Assembly: GCA_030998015.1 (NCBI GenBank)
Contig: JARWMV010000029.1
Span: 62,001-126,000, forward strand
From: Ceratorhiza oryzae-sativae
Lineage: Eukaryota; Basidiomycota; Agaricomycetes; Cantharellales; Ceratobasidiaceae
Direction: 5' to 3'
DNA length: 64,000 bases
A model generated the notes under the pieces. It made no database searches, had not been told where the DNA came from, and saw nothing but the letters and a program-made list of their open reading frames with translations. The position numbers and the translations under genes are program-made. Positions within the stretch are counted from its first letter, which is position 1. Every line of letters starts with the position of its first letter. This document shows, piece after piece, positions 11,280 through 23,417 of this stretch.

Positions 11280-12746
11280 TTAATGAGTGGCGCTCTTAGC
11301 GCCACCCACGTCCACATCCGTAAAACCACCGCTCTTGTGGAGGCGGTGACGGAATTCATCATGGGTATCGACAATGATGGGGAGTGTAAATCCGAGGTCG
11401 GTCGGGGTGAGTGGGGGAGTGGAATTAGGCGAGGACGATGCAGTGCAGATAGACGGCGAAGGGAGGGACAAGTCGGTGCTGAAACGATCGAGCGCATAGT
11501 CAGAGTTGAACGGGCGGCTTCCGTTGCCGCGGTTGTTGTCTTTGCTGGCCAATCGAGACATATTGGGAAGTGGCGAGTGATTGGCAGGGTCCCTGACGTC
11601 AACATTCTTGGCTGGACGGTTGTTCTCGCCGACGACGTTCCACTCGCACGACTCGTTCTCTAGTCTAGCGGCCGACTTCCCTGGGGTCTTGGGTGCCGCT
11701 GTAGATATGGCCAACCTCGCCGGGAGGGATGCGTCCGGGGTGTTCGATGAAGAGCGGCGGCGCTTGGCCAATGCCACATCCGCCACCGAGATCGACCCAT
11801 TGCGCCTGGGCACCCCACTGCACGTCACGATTGAATTAGCCATTTTATGGATATCAAGTCTCGCTCCTCTCACCTGGAACGGCTAGCAGCGGCGTGGGCG
11901 GCCCCTTCCCGCATCCGGAGTGGCTTCAACGGGACATGCGTGATACATGCCGCTTCGTAGCAGTACAAGAGGGCGCGCGAGTCGTCATCACTTCGAATAT
12001 ACGGCAATTCAATTCCCCGCTTCGATTATGCCAAAGGCTAACAACGTACCTTGTTGCCGTCCACTCGCGGAAAAAGGAGCCAGGCTTCGGTCTCGTGTCG
12101 TCGATCAGCCGCTTGATCGCTTCCCGCCGCAGCGGACCAGTTGGGCCAAGTTGAGCCTTGCGAGCAGAGGGTTTCGGTGTTATATACCCACGGCTTGGCG
12201 ACTGGACGCGGCTCTGTTGGACAGGGGCTGCTGTCGGCTTCCTGGTCGTAGTGTGTGGCTCGGGAGCAGCCACCACCTCCTTGATAGGACTTTCCCCAAG
12301 CTGGCGCACGACGATACGAGATTCACCGCTGGATTCAGAGACTGGGTCGGTGTTTCGGCCATTCTTCATATACTCTGGGGCTTTTGGAGGTGCCAACCGC
12401 TTCAGGGGTATGTCAGCCACTCAACTCCTACCGCTCCTCTGCCCCCCCCCTTCGACTTACCGGCTTGAACGTGTACGAAAACGGCGTCATACTCCCTCTC
12501 CATTCTGTTCCACTCAAAACGACAGACCCCATTCCCCTTGGAATCGCAATTCTCGCCCCTGAGTCGCATATGTGCGGGTATAACATCGTCGTCAGTCCGC
12601 CCCGCATACAGCCCGAATGAAAGGAGCTGCAACTTCGGGAAGACTGGTTCGATATGTTGGATGAGGAATTTTGCGAATGCATTGTCGATGAGGATGTGGA
12701 GGTTCAGAAAGTCGAAATTCGAATATGCGAGAGTCCGGCTGTTGGA
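11280..12746 (-). CDS. Unrecognised spliced gene, 5' end unresolved
   Basis: Three exons join in frame on the minus strand: 12746-12461, 12419-12050 and 11817-11280. Intron 12460-12420 starts GTAAGT. Intron 12049-11818 starts GTACGT and ends CAG. Phases agree at both joins, the main support for this model. The first exon encodes a hydrophobic-to-mixed segment (LNLHILIDNAFAKFLIQHIE). The later exons are rich in Ser, Pro, Arg and Lys and look disordered. The exon at 12746 is preceded by a TTAG acceptor, so further exons lie upstream. Candidate coding exists up to about 13000 (around KFASWVIQFGECDNAGSIEG). I do not recognise the family and suggest no function. Confidence 0.5.
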
Positions 12747-15427
12747 CTAAGCGCCGGCGGCACGCGACCTTGCCGTTGCCGGCTCGAAGCATTTGCTCGC
12801 AGAGGATGACCGTACGGTTGGACTGGCGGACGGATTGGATCATATATTTTATCGGTTTAATATTGATTCGCGACGAATTCGCATTGGATAGCAGCATTCA
12901 TTCCCTCAATACTCCCTGCATTATCGCATTCCCCAAATTGGATGACCCAAGAAGCGAACTTGCGAGCTCTTTCCGGCATGTGAAAGAGGATCTATCGCCG
13001 GTGGGCTTCTTTCAAGAGCTGTAGAATTGGTTTGAGCTTGGGAGCCACCAAACGAGGGAGGATATGCAAGTTGTCGATGCGTTCATGGTGTTTATCAAGC
13101 ATGCGAGAACTGAAGAGAACGGAGCAAGAAAGCAGATGTATGGAGGTGAATAAAACCTCGCAATCAGACAAGTTGAGTCAGAAGCGGAGCGGGGTCAGGT
13201 ATGAACTCTCGTATTTCTGGGGCGGTTATGCCTATAACTGACACTTACACAGATCACTTCGGGGTGTACGTACTGGAGATGGACTCTCAAAACCCTGCCA
13301 TACTGAGTTTAGATCGTCGTGTGTATGAGTCTGGTGGAATCACCGACTGCACAGGACTCCGGAAGAATGAATTATTCGGAAGCAGTCACACATGAAATGC
13401 TGTCATTCGTAGCTTTGGTACTCTTTCCCTGCCTTGTTTGAATGGATCCGGTGTAGACGTTCCCAGCAATACCCAGCTGCAAAAGTACACCAGCCCAGCC
13501 GGCTGTGATCAAGTGGAGGGAACCAAGGCGTCTCCACGTCCTCAGCTGGTAGAAAGGGTGTGTACACTATTGACCAAATAATACCAGTGTAATCGATTTT
13601 GTGACAGTTGTTTGACGGTCGGAAGCTGGCTCGGATCGTTATGCCGTAATTTTTACAGCACCTCGTCCTTCAATATACGAGGAATACGTAGGACCATAGG
13701 AAGCGGGAGAAGGGGATACCCTCTATCTAGTGGGTGTCCGGAGCAGGAGGTGCGGGTGGGACCAAGGTCCTCTAAAATACATAGTCCACCGACCGGGTAG
13801 TGTATCTGGGTAGAACAACGATTTTGCTATTTTCCCTCATCGCATATACGCGCGCATAAAGCTCTTCGCTTGCTCTTGGATTGCATTTACAGATTCGATC
13901 CCAAACAATTAACAAAATGCTCACACTAGAGTCGATTATACGTTTCAGTCCTATGAGGTGCGAGTGTAGACACTTGTATTCCTCATTTGGGACTTGTTTA
14001 GGCCGCTGTGGCAAAGGTTTGGCGTAGCGTCAGGCTCCTTGCTGCACCATCACTTGAAGAAATACCGTCCGTGGCGCAAGCACAGCAGGCATTGAACTCT
14101 CCAGATCCCGCACAACTCCACATCAGCATGAATAGCCTCGCCAATACTACTGCCCAGTGATTTGCCACTCATATCCCCGATTCGGACGTGATCCGCTGTC
14201 ACCAAAGACATTGCGTTGGCCAACCCGGTCTGCGCTCAGTCTTCGTTGTTCATTAAGATCAACTTTGCATAGTTTGTCTGATATTTCGCTCTTGATCAAC
14301 TTGAAAACAGGCCATTCAGTAAGATGTGGCACTAGATGCTCGTTTAGTCGGCAAATATTATTTGGTGCTGTTTCACTCGGTAGTGCGGCGCATCATCCTG
14401 GTAGTTAGAGCTTGCGGGTCTCGGAGCCTCAGTTTTGGGCGTAACTCTAAAATATTTTGCCAAAAGGTGCTCGGCATATGTTTGCGTGCTTCCACCAATA
14501 ATCACGACTTTAGACGCTGGGGCAAGTGAGCCACGCGGGGCTCGGATAACTCATGTCACACAATGGTGGATGATAATGTTGAACGATCCCGCCCATATAT
14601 CGATGTTATATCGATATTTTCCCTTCCTATGGCTCTATGTCCAACGTTATATGTTTTATCCCGTTTGTATTCTCTTTCTTCCGCATACACGCCGATGTAC
14701 CGCCTTGTTTTATCCGTTTTATTCTACATAAACGAATGTACATGTCGCTCAAACAGCAGCAGCCTTTTCACCACTCTATTACTGCGTACTCAATCCACTC
14801 CGCTAAGTCAATACGAGGCGCATTTATTCTACTGCGCTTCAACAGATAATATGTGATAGATTCGCCGGCTGCATTAGTTTGTGTCCATAGTGTATAATAC
14901 AAACATAAATATATCGAATGTACGAGAATAGTCTGACAAGTCACATGACTCGTGTAGTACGACTCTTAAAGTGTACATATGGTGCCTTTCCGGCTCCGTA
15001 GGTAGCATCCCACACACACAGTTAAAATATTCGCATTTACTCGTCTTATACACACTGCACTACAGGCATTTGTTGCTTGATCTTTGGCATCGATTTTCAC
15101 AAATAATGGGATACTCCTGGCGACAGACAATCTTCAGGGTTAGCAGCGCTGCCAAATTGGATTCGATAAAATCAGCGGTCGTTACGATAACCGGGTGAAC
15201 CCCATTTGGAGCATCGGGAGCCGAGGGCATGCGCCCATCAAACTCCTGTATTCGTGTAGCAACCAGACAACAATGTTCCGAAATCCTGTGCAGAGGCGCT
15301 TCTCTGTCAATAAAATAGCTAGCCCACACTCAACTGTCCCCTTGATACTCGACACCCTAGGGGAATTGCCAACTTGTTATTTTTATTTGCTCTCAGTGAT
15401 CTTCAGTTGGTTCCAAGTCCTTCTTCA
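12747..15427. other. Gene-poor stretch with possible relics
   Basis: Upstream exons of the preceding gene may reach about 13000. A minus-strand segment at about 14370-14545 reads KVVIIGGSTQTYAEHLLAKY. The GG-S pattern recalls a nucleotide-binding loop but is too short to assign. Another minus frame spans 15060-15329 without an ATG. No complete gene model can be supported. Confidence 0.4.
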
Positions 15428-15916
15428 ATGTCCAAGTCGTGCGCATATGCATCAACCATTGATATCGAAGATCGTAAGTTTGAGTTGTCCCATTTAGAGC
15501 ATTGGCTCAGATCCCCCCCTCCCTCCGCCCGTCCAGCGCAACTTGAGGCACGAGGACCGCGGACTGCGACAGTGAGCCGAGCCTCTCGGCAGCTGAACAA
15601 CGATCGGGAACCAGTTGATCTATCGATACCACCGCCCGCCCCGCCTGCCCCACCTGCCCCACCTGCCCCACCTGCCCCACCTGCCCCACCTGCCCCACCT
15701 GCCCCACCTGCCCCACCTGCCCCACCTGCCCCACCTGCCCCACCTGCCCCACCTGCCCCACCTGCCCCACCTGCCCCACCTGCCCCACCTGTCCCACCTG
15801 CCCCACCTGTCCCACCTGTCCCACCTGCTCCACCTGCCCTGCCTGCCCAACCTATCCCCTCTCCCCCATCGAATCCCCAAGCTTGCACCATTGTTGCGCC
15901 AAACACAATCCCATAG
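15428..15916 (+). CDS. Proline-repeat open frame
   Basis: The ATG at 15428 opens a 162-codon frame. An ordinary N-terminal segment (SKSCAYASTIDIEDRKFELS) is followed by about 70 residues of Pro-Pro-Ala repeats and a short Pro-rich tail. The repeat is a 9-bp minisatellite, so it stays open in every frame on both strands, and length alone is weak evidence. A GTAAGT inside the N-terminal part could be a splice donor, which would change the model. No domain is recognised. Confidence 0.3.
   Translation: MSKSCAYASTIDIEDRKFELSHLEHWLRSPPPSARPAQLEARGPRTATVSRASRQLNNDREPVDLSIPPPAPPAPPAPPAPPAPPAPPAPPAPPAPPAPPAPPAPPAPPAPPAPPAPPAPPVPPAPPVPPVPPAPPALPAQPIPSPPSNPQACTIVAPNTIP
15640..15850. repeat. 9-bp minisatellite (cctgcccca)n
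   Basis: The unit cctgcccca is repeated more than 20 times, nearly perfect in the left part and with C/T variants toward the right end. It encodes Pro-Pro-Ala on the plus strand and Gly-Gly-Ala on the minus strand. Such arrays change length by slippage. Confidence 0.95.
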
Positions 15917-16580
15917 CTTAATCGTAGTCTAAATTCCGCCTTCGAGGATGATTTCTTGAAGGGAAAGTAGAATGCCCAGATTGACAATTCAGACATTTTT
16001 CAGACTCCTCCACTGCGTTAAGCGCTTGTGGTATGCCAGTGCCCACCAATATCGATGCCGTATTTACATCAATCCGGCTAAGCCTCTTATCACTTATCAA
16101 GATAGCTATATTGTACGGATACCTAGGCCTACCTCAACGCCTCACTGGCACCTCTTCCGACGCATACAAGATGATTCAGCTCCTGAGTAAGTGACACTAA
16201 GATGTATCACCAGCAGCTATTCGACATGATCAGCGAGCGGTTTTCGTTATAAGGAAGATGAGATATGCGCACTAGCCGATGTGGTAGATAGATCAACCGG
16301 CGACAAAAACGAAAAACGCTCTCCATCTAAAGGAAACACCGTGAGCGAGCCCTACCCAGTGGCTTCTAGAAATCCTTTTGATTGACCTTTTCCAGATGAA
16401 GGCCATGCGTTGGCTATGCGCGGGCTCCAAAGATGGAGATGATATACTTTTATTTAGTAGGCATCCCGAACGGGCCTGTTTATATCGCGCTAAAGCACAA
16501 ACATGAATGATAGTTGCCGGCCATGGTTGTCGAAGAAATGACACGTTTTAAAATTTGGTTGGTCGCGAAAGTAGAGCGAC

Positions 16581-16865
16581 TTACGAAGGTATGTTAATAA
16601 ACTGAATAGGAGCTATCGAATCCAAATTGTTCTGGACACTGTTGAAGGAATAGGCATAATACCAGTCGGCGTCGAGTTTCAACCATATACCATTTGCGAT
16701 AATTGCACCTGCCGGATCAATGCGAACCACGTGTCTTGCTACCGTGTTGGTGAAGAAAATGTTATACCATGTCCCAAACGAATAACATGGGCCTACGTTG
16801 GTGTATCGGTCATGCGTGACTGGGCAGGATAATTTACCTATTTTCTCTAGGAAATGGAGCCACGC
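16581..16865 (-). pseudogene. Open reading segment without start, possible gene relic
   Basis: Ninety-four codons are open between stops on the minus strand. Composition is protein-like (CYSFGTWYNIFFTNTVARHV, then RIDPAGAIIANGIWLKLDAD). There is no ATG at its head, so it would be an exon or a fragment. I do not recognise the family. Confidence 0.3.
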
Positions 16866-18481
16866 TCACGCTGGGCGGTAAATGTCAGTTCCAACAGTTC
16901 CTATTGATAAGTCGTGATAGGTTATATTCGATGTAAGATACCACATCTCCTCATAATAGGCTATATCCTAAAGCTATCCTGTGTTGCTATAGTGGAGGAG
17001 TCCTGGGACGTATGCATTCATCGCCAGTTTTGAGCGAGCTACCGCTGACGACTCCGAATATATGCATTCGCCGATGGCAGAAAAATGATGAATGTCCCTC
17101 GGGCAAGGTCTGGCAAAGACTTGCAGCATACCCAAATACACAAGCGAATTATCCTTGAAGGAAATTTTTAGGTCAGTGCAACAGCGTAGAGGCGCGACTT
17201 CAGTTAAGTGTCTATCCGCTTCAGGTCTCCCAACGCGTGCTCGTGATACCGCAAACGCTATGAAAGGCGAGCCTACGGGAGCACAAGTCATGTTGAGCCA
17301 GAACTTGCGCATAACACGGGCCGGCTGATATCCGAGCTCCAACCAATGTATGCGTGCAGGTCTCAATTGAGATCAAGCCAGGCGTTCGAGAATTTGGCGA
17401 AAAATGTCGTGTGGAAAGTGAGTTGCCTCCTGAAGCAAAGGTAATCCAACTGGAAATTTGAAGCTTTGCTGGGCGGCCTGTTGGGGTTATCAACCTTCCT
17501 TCGAGAACCCGGCCGATTCCGGAGGGCTGTTCACCAGTGTGAGCTCGCCCAAGGTTCCGAATTTGACTGGATTAACTTACCCGGCCTAAGGCATTTGTTG
17601 ACCATATGCAAGCTGATCCCTACGCTACGTATCGAACTCCAAACAGGTACCTTTTGTAAGTTTTCCCCGTTTTGTTGTGCTGCCTTCCATACAACTATGT
17701 TATAGTAGGAAGGCGCTTGGAGAACCAATTTACATACCCCCCCCCCGCATTACCTCAATATCAAACACACCAGGTGGGTTTCGCATCCTGCATAAGTATT
17801 GCCAACTCATCTAATGAAATTTACAGCCATATGTGTGACGAAACGTGGCAAACACGGATCAAGGAGTTAACCGGCTCGAGCTCTTGATTGACATATAACC
17901 TGCCCGACGAATTATGATCGTATGGGGATTGCAATCTGATATCCCAATATATGTGAATTAAGTCATTGCGTCAATCTCCGCTCCAATTTAATCAATTGAA
18001 TAGCATGATATTGCAACGCGGATTTGTGCATCGGGCTGATATTTCACAACCTGCGAGTGTGTAAATAGTTTTATCCTTCAGCGTACACGCGTTCATAGAA
18101 GCTTATCAACATGTTATTATACTCGGCAATCATAAAATTCACCCAAAGGCAGCCTATTGATGCGCACTGTGGACTCAAGGTCTCTGTCAACTGCGTAGAG
18201 CGAGGTGCCTGTGTAAGAATACATCACGTGAACACTTGAGTCTCGTGACCTGACCTCGGAACCAGCTGAGTGCCCGTGGACCAACCGTGGACGGCCAGAG
18301 TTGAAGTCAGGACGTGAGTCTGTCTGGTTTCCCCAACATCCACAACGACGACCTAAAATGGATTTTTTGTGTCTTTCTCTCCACAGCTCTCCCTATCCTT
18401 GGTCTGCGTACTAGCCTTGGTTGCCACGTTTCTCACGTCGCAATACTCTGCTCGTTGTGAGATTGGAGTTGGACAAGCAGG
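16866..18481. other. Stretch without a supportable gene
   Basis: A 130-codon minus frame at 16974-17366 lacks motifs and overlaps plus-strand frames of similar quality. The last few hundred bases should include the promoter of the gene starting at 18482. Confidence 0.4.
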
Positions 18482-19944
18482 ATGTCTCGCTCGTATTACT
18501 CTCCCGAGGGCCAGCCCAACGCCGCCGACCAGTACCAACAGTTTACAGAAACCACACCCCAGGCTACGCCTAATCATGATTCGGGGCAATCGGCGGACGG
18601 GTACGGGCTCGTCTATGCAGACGGCGGTTTTTCTGGTTCGGACGGATCGACGTTTGAGGATCGGCTGAGAGCATTGATGAGACAGCAGGGGGATGAGCTG
18701 AGGGCGTTTGCGGACAGGGAAGGAAGGTCAATTGACGAGGTGAGCGCTCTCCGAGCATAATATTGGTTGTCCGAGCTCACAATAACCACTCAGATCCGAG
18801 CTCAAGCAGTGACAATGGCAAACACGTCCCCACATGAATTCCTCTATTCCGCTGCGATGCAACCGCTTACGCCCCAAGAGACAATCACCAAAATGGACGC
18901 AGCGCTCGAGCATTTGCATCAGGCGCTGGGCTATGACGGCTTCCTGGCGATCGTCACTCCTGTCGACGCCGACGGCGATGGGGGCATCACGGCTGGCACC
19001 AAGATTGGCCTGGAGTTCTGGAAAGGCCTTCGTGGTGGTGGGTTGGCTGGTCTTAAATCGCTTAAGCTCCGCTGCAAAGCCAACCGGGAAGCCGCGATCG
19101 ACACGGGTGGGGGTGGGGGTGGACCCAGAGTCATGAGCGCGGGGAGCGGGATGAGCGCGAGCCGGAAGAGTTTGGACATCAAGCAAGAGCTCAACAGCGC
19201 TATGCGGAACGCCCTGCGCGAGGCCGCCGGTGACCCGCTCGCCGAGATGCGGTGGACGAAGCCCGAGCAGTTGGAGGGCTATGGCGTGCGGATTATTGGC
19301 TGGCCGTCTGAGATTGCGCTGCGGAATCCAAGCAACAATCCGGTCAGGTATGGTTTCTATTGTGCTGGGTATGTAATAAATCATCTGAGTTCTGGTCCAG
19401 AGACAACAAAACTTTGCTCTCGCTTCTCAAGTCGGGTCAACTTCGCTTTGTCAAGAAAGACTCCCCTGAATGGGACCAAGCTGACCCATCCGCGCTTGTC
19501 CGGTCTACTGCTCAAGCTCAAGCTCAAACCCAACAAGCCTCTCACCCCGTCTCTGTACCAACTCCAGCAGTTCCACAACTCGTTCAGCCTCCCGTTCAAC
19601 AGCCTTCCTTACCCCGCGCATCCTCTTTTACATCTACACCTGCCTCGGCCGTTCCGCCCGCTCAACAGCCTATGCACCCTCAGATAGCATACGTATACCC
19701 AGTACCTGGTGGACAGGGGTGGATACCGCTGTCGGGCGTGAGCGTGTATGGTGCACCGTTTGCACCTGCTCAGATGGTCGTTGGCGATGGTGATGCAGCT
19801 GGGGCCACCGGTGGGACAGTAAACGTCTCGCAAATCTCGAACGACGCAAACGCAGCTGGGAAGAAACGAAGGAGCGAGGGAAGTGTGAACGGTGCAGGCA
19901 GTGGGGCAGCTAAGAAGCGCCGCGGGACTGGAGCATCTGGATAA
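18482..19944 (+). CDS. Unrecognised protein with C-terminal basic clusters, three exons
   Basis: Exons 18482-18739, 18794-19347 and 19401-19944 join in frame to 451 residues. Intron 1 is GTGAGC...CTCAG and intron 2 is GTATGG...TCCAG, 54 and 53 nt. The N-terminal part is Gln/Ser/Gly-rich with a helix (FEDRLRALMRQQGDELRAFA). The middle is a structured segment rich in charged and hydrophobic residues, including WKGLRGGGLAGLKSLKLRC and GYGVRIIGWPSEIALRNPSN. It continues across intron 2 into NKTLLSLLKSGQLRFVK, whose conservation across the splice supports the model. A long Gln/Pro/Ala-rich segment follows, then two basic clusters (KKRR and KKRR) that look like a bipartite nuclear localisation signal. 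A nuclear role is an inference. I do not recognise the family. Confidence 0.75.
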
Positions 19945-20318
19945 GAGTATCGTCTGGCATTTATGAGAAAACAGTGTACACTAGTGTCTTGGGGTAATTT
20001 GTGATATATTTATTTGAGGTCTGGGTAATGGCCCTGCCTTGGCTCGATCGGCTCGATCGAAAACTCATCCGAGGCACTGCTCAAGTACCTGAAACAGTTC
20101 CATCAGCCAGGCGGCTGGTACATTTTTTGCATTCATAAGATTTCGGGGTTTAACGATGATTTAGGCGCGCTGCCATGAATTCCGCGATGCCTGAACTCAT
20201 TAGGAGCGAAGTATCCCTCATGATATGTTTGGCTTGCATTGTTGATCAGCTAGCTTGTTACATGCCACCATGCGGAAACAGTAATTCTGATTTATTGCCA
20301 TCAATATTTTTGTGCAAC

Positions 20319-20395
20319 CAAAATGCATCCCAAGGATTGCCCCTGGGGGTCGGCACGCTTCGCGTGCCGGGCCTGTGCGTTACATAAGCATTTTG
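20319..20395. repeat. 77-bp hairpin-forming element
   Basis: Inverted ends caaaatgc (20319-20326) and gcattttg (20388-20395) enclose a perfect 7-bp stem with a 3-nt loop (ggcacgc ttc gcgtgcc, 20352-20368). The GC-rich core contrasts with its AT-rich surroundings. It looks like a tiny foldback mobile element. No target duplication could be assigned. Confidence 0.45.
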
Positions 20396-20569
20396 ATCGA
20401 AAAGTGGCACACATTATATGTGCTCGGTTGAGGATTGTTTGATACACCATTGAAGGCTCAGAAATCGTGTATAGTTTACTAGAGAGCATATGAGCGATGA
20501 ATATAGAAAGAAAGCAAGAAATTGGCCGATCAAATCGTGTATACAAGCAGATTATGTGGTGCGGGGTTA

Positions 20570-23417
20570 CTACGACGAGGTTTCTTGAACTAAAGACTTG
20601 GATTGTACATATTTTAATGCTAGATCTGCAACAAGTTCTCGCTTTTCGCCTACTCTAAGCTTGCTTGTGATCGGAAAACCCTGCCGGTTTGTCAAGATCT
20701 GCCGATGTGCCTTAAGCTGGTCGTTCAGTTGTGGCCCTTTCGTTGTCGCAATCGCCTCTGAGTCAAGTTCGATTTGAATACCAGCAGCGTACTGCTGCCT
20801 TTGGACTCGCTTCTCTGTGCGCTTCTCCTGAATCGCCTGATTTCGCTCTGCCTCTTGCTCTCCTGCATAGACCAGATTTGCCTTTCGAGTTTCCTCCACT
20901 CTTGATGTATCAATTCGTAATGCTTCTCTTTGAATCCACTTGTACTGCTCAGGGGTAAAATTCGCCTCCATGTAGTCTTCGGTATCGTTCGTACGGTTTG
21001 ACATAAGGGGGTTATACTTGTGCAAGGTTAGACTGGGAAACCGCCGTGTCCAAACACGCCAGGCTCCAAGCGCGCCCTCATTTATATCGTTTGTAGTGGG
21101 CATGAATGATAGTTCAAGCTCCTCGGGAGACATAGTCGCGAAAGGCGAAGCTGCCGTAAATTCGTCTGTAAATCGCGCCCATGTTTTCGATGCATGACAA
21201 CAGAATGAAACAAATAAATCTGTTAGATATGGGAGCTTTGATTTGTGTTTCTGCACTGCTTCAAGTACTTCTGGATCATCCCATTCGCATCCGTCAAGAG
21301 TAGCCGTACCTGCAAGTGCATCGGTTCCAATTACTAACATTGGATCTGCAATGATTAAGCTAAGATGTTGCTGTACCCAAGTATGAAGGGATGTTAAGTC
21401 AGAAAGGCCTTTGCCAGCAACAGTAGCTGTGCGTACAAGTCGCATATATGGTTTAGACAATATTTGACTGTAGAGCGCAATCACAAGCAGCTCTGCTAGG
21501 GTGGCTAGACAGTTGAGACCCTTTGACACATTGCTTTCTATGTGGTTAAGCACACCGGACGCCTTTTTCTGTCTACAGTGCTCCATAAACTTGATATATG
21601 TGTCATGTCGTACAGAAAGTTCAGTTGCTGCATCAATATACAAGCTGTATCACATGTTGCTAGTGTCTGGAAACTGGTGGGAGCAATGATAATTGGACTC
21701 AAACCAATATACATTGCTATCTTGATGGCCTTTTTTATTGTCCTTGTGATTGAAAACAGGCCCAGCTAAGCTACAGAGTTTAATTGTGCCAGCTTTGGAA
21801 ACAGAAATTGCCCAATGTTCAGCTGGTGAGATATTGGAAGAAGGCAAAGCAAGAGACATAGTAGCATCATTATCTTTGTTGAAAAGAGTTATGGGTGGAG
21901 TAAATTGTTTGTTCTCTTTCCAAAATGTCTGCATCCCAGAAGCACCACCTTTTGCCACATTCATAGCTTTATGAGTGCAACATCCACCTTGCACTAAGCA
22001 AGTCCAATCAAGCTGGACACCAGGTGAACTTTGGCTGAACTCTTTGTTGCCTAGCTCAGATATGTACTTTTTGTACTCAGCAGCATGTAAATGTTCTTGA
22101 GTGTTGGGAGTTAGGCTGGAAAAAGCAGCAGCACCTCTGGCAGATGTTTCAGACCAGTTCTGTATATCTTGGTAAACAAGCTCAGCCTCTGTTTCATCTA
22201 GATTCATTAGGGCTAGGTTGCCCAGATAATCAACCCATGAGTCAACTTTCCACTGTTGCTCTAGCTGGGAAACCTTCAGCTGGTCTTTGGCATGGTTGCC
22301 ATTAGCCCTGTAAAGCTTGTGTGTAATATCTGATACTACTAGTGGAGCATAACTACTAGTATGAGACTTCAGAGCATGCTTTCATATGTCGCATACAGCC
22401 TCAAGAGAGTCCTTAAGCAATGTGACTTGGGTTTTGCTTGTATGATCTGCTGTCAATTCAACTGCTAGAAAAAGCTGCTTGTGAGTGCTTCCACTGTTTG
22501 CCATCATCTGCATGCTGCTATAATTAATGTTCTGCTGTGATGTTGAATCCATGCTAGTGGTTATAACTGTGCATATGCTGCCTCAGCATTTTAATTTTTC
22601 TAAGCTGACATTATTGCATACCTTGTCCAGCTGACAGTATGTTGCCCACCTCAATCCTTGCACCAACTCCCCCTTCTAGTATGAACTGACCAACTGATCA
22701 TGGTGAAGGTACATGATTGATTTTGACCCCAAATGTTGCTGCACACATCTGGATAACCTTTGGCACTTGTACTGCAGACACACCAGCCATGACAAGTTGA
22801 CATGAGAGGCTGCAAATGCAAATATCATAAGCACTAGATGATTTGCCTGAAAAGGAGCACTGTGCTGAACAATTTTTCAACTTTTTGTATTGTATATATT
22901 GAATAGATTGCTCAGCCACATATGCTCTTTTCTTCCAGCATGTTTTTGATAGCTTGTATCATTCCATTTTACTCTTGTACATAGTGGCATTTGTGCCCTG
23001 TGCATCTTTTTGTGTGTTTAATCTGAGTACAAGCATGGTAAGCTGGCATTGAAGTGTCTTGTAGCACTTGGCAGATAAAGCTATTTTTCTGCTTTCCTTG
23101 CTTAGCTACCTTCAGGATGTTGCATTTTTGAGAGTGTAGCTGGGAGTTTCAAACAGCAAGCACTTGATTTAATGCCATGAGTTTCTTGAAGATTTTAGAA
23201 TTGCAAACTTGTAGGCAGCAAGCTTCTTCTTTACTCTGTATGACTCAGTTAGTATTGGAGGACAACTAAGCTATTGTATGCAGAAATACAGTGCATAACT
23301 CACATGTTCCCCAGTAATACCTAGCAGTTGACACCTTCCTTGTGCTAGAGCAGCTTTTTGGCATTTTGTTGTTCTCCTTTTACACCATTTTGGCAAGGAA
23401 GACAATTTTGAAGGCAT
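20570..23417 (-). pseudogene. Broken copy of a large repeat-family gene, probably transposon-derived
   Basis: From the last exons backward, 20570-21649 and 21653-22552 are one frame split only by a TGA at 21650-21652, with another TGA at 22382-22384. An intron near 22575-22620 (GTATGC...TGAG) links it to an upstream segment ending at a TGA at 22698-22700. Coding resemblance continues to an ATG at 23417 with further stops. The protein has Cys/His-bearing segments (LVQGGCCTHKAMN), a TLAELLVIALYSQILSKPYM helix and a charged C-terminal coiled region. I recall similar long proteins as multi-copy in Agaricomycetes, but the family has no function I can name. The stops are mainly TGA where Arg codons would fit, and CpG is nearly absent, pointing to methylation-linked decay. 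Confidence 0.6.

Noticed and set aside
11060..11605. 181-codon minus frame overlapping the unrecognised spliced gene
   Set aside because: It is in a different frame from the exon chain whose splice phases agree, and it is low in complexity.
13612..15329. Several 60-100-codon frames on both strands
   Set aside because: No motif, start context or splice partner. Overlapping frames on opposite strands are of equal quality.
15403..15996. 197-codon minus-strand Gly-rich frame
   Set aside because: Its length comes from the minisatellite, which is open in all six frames. Its ends have no recognisable start region or domain.
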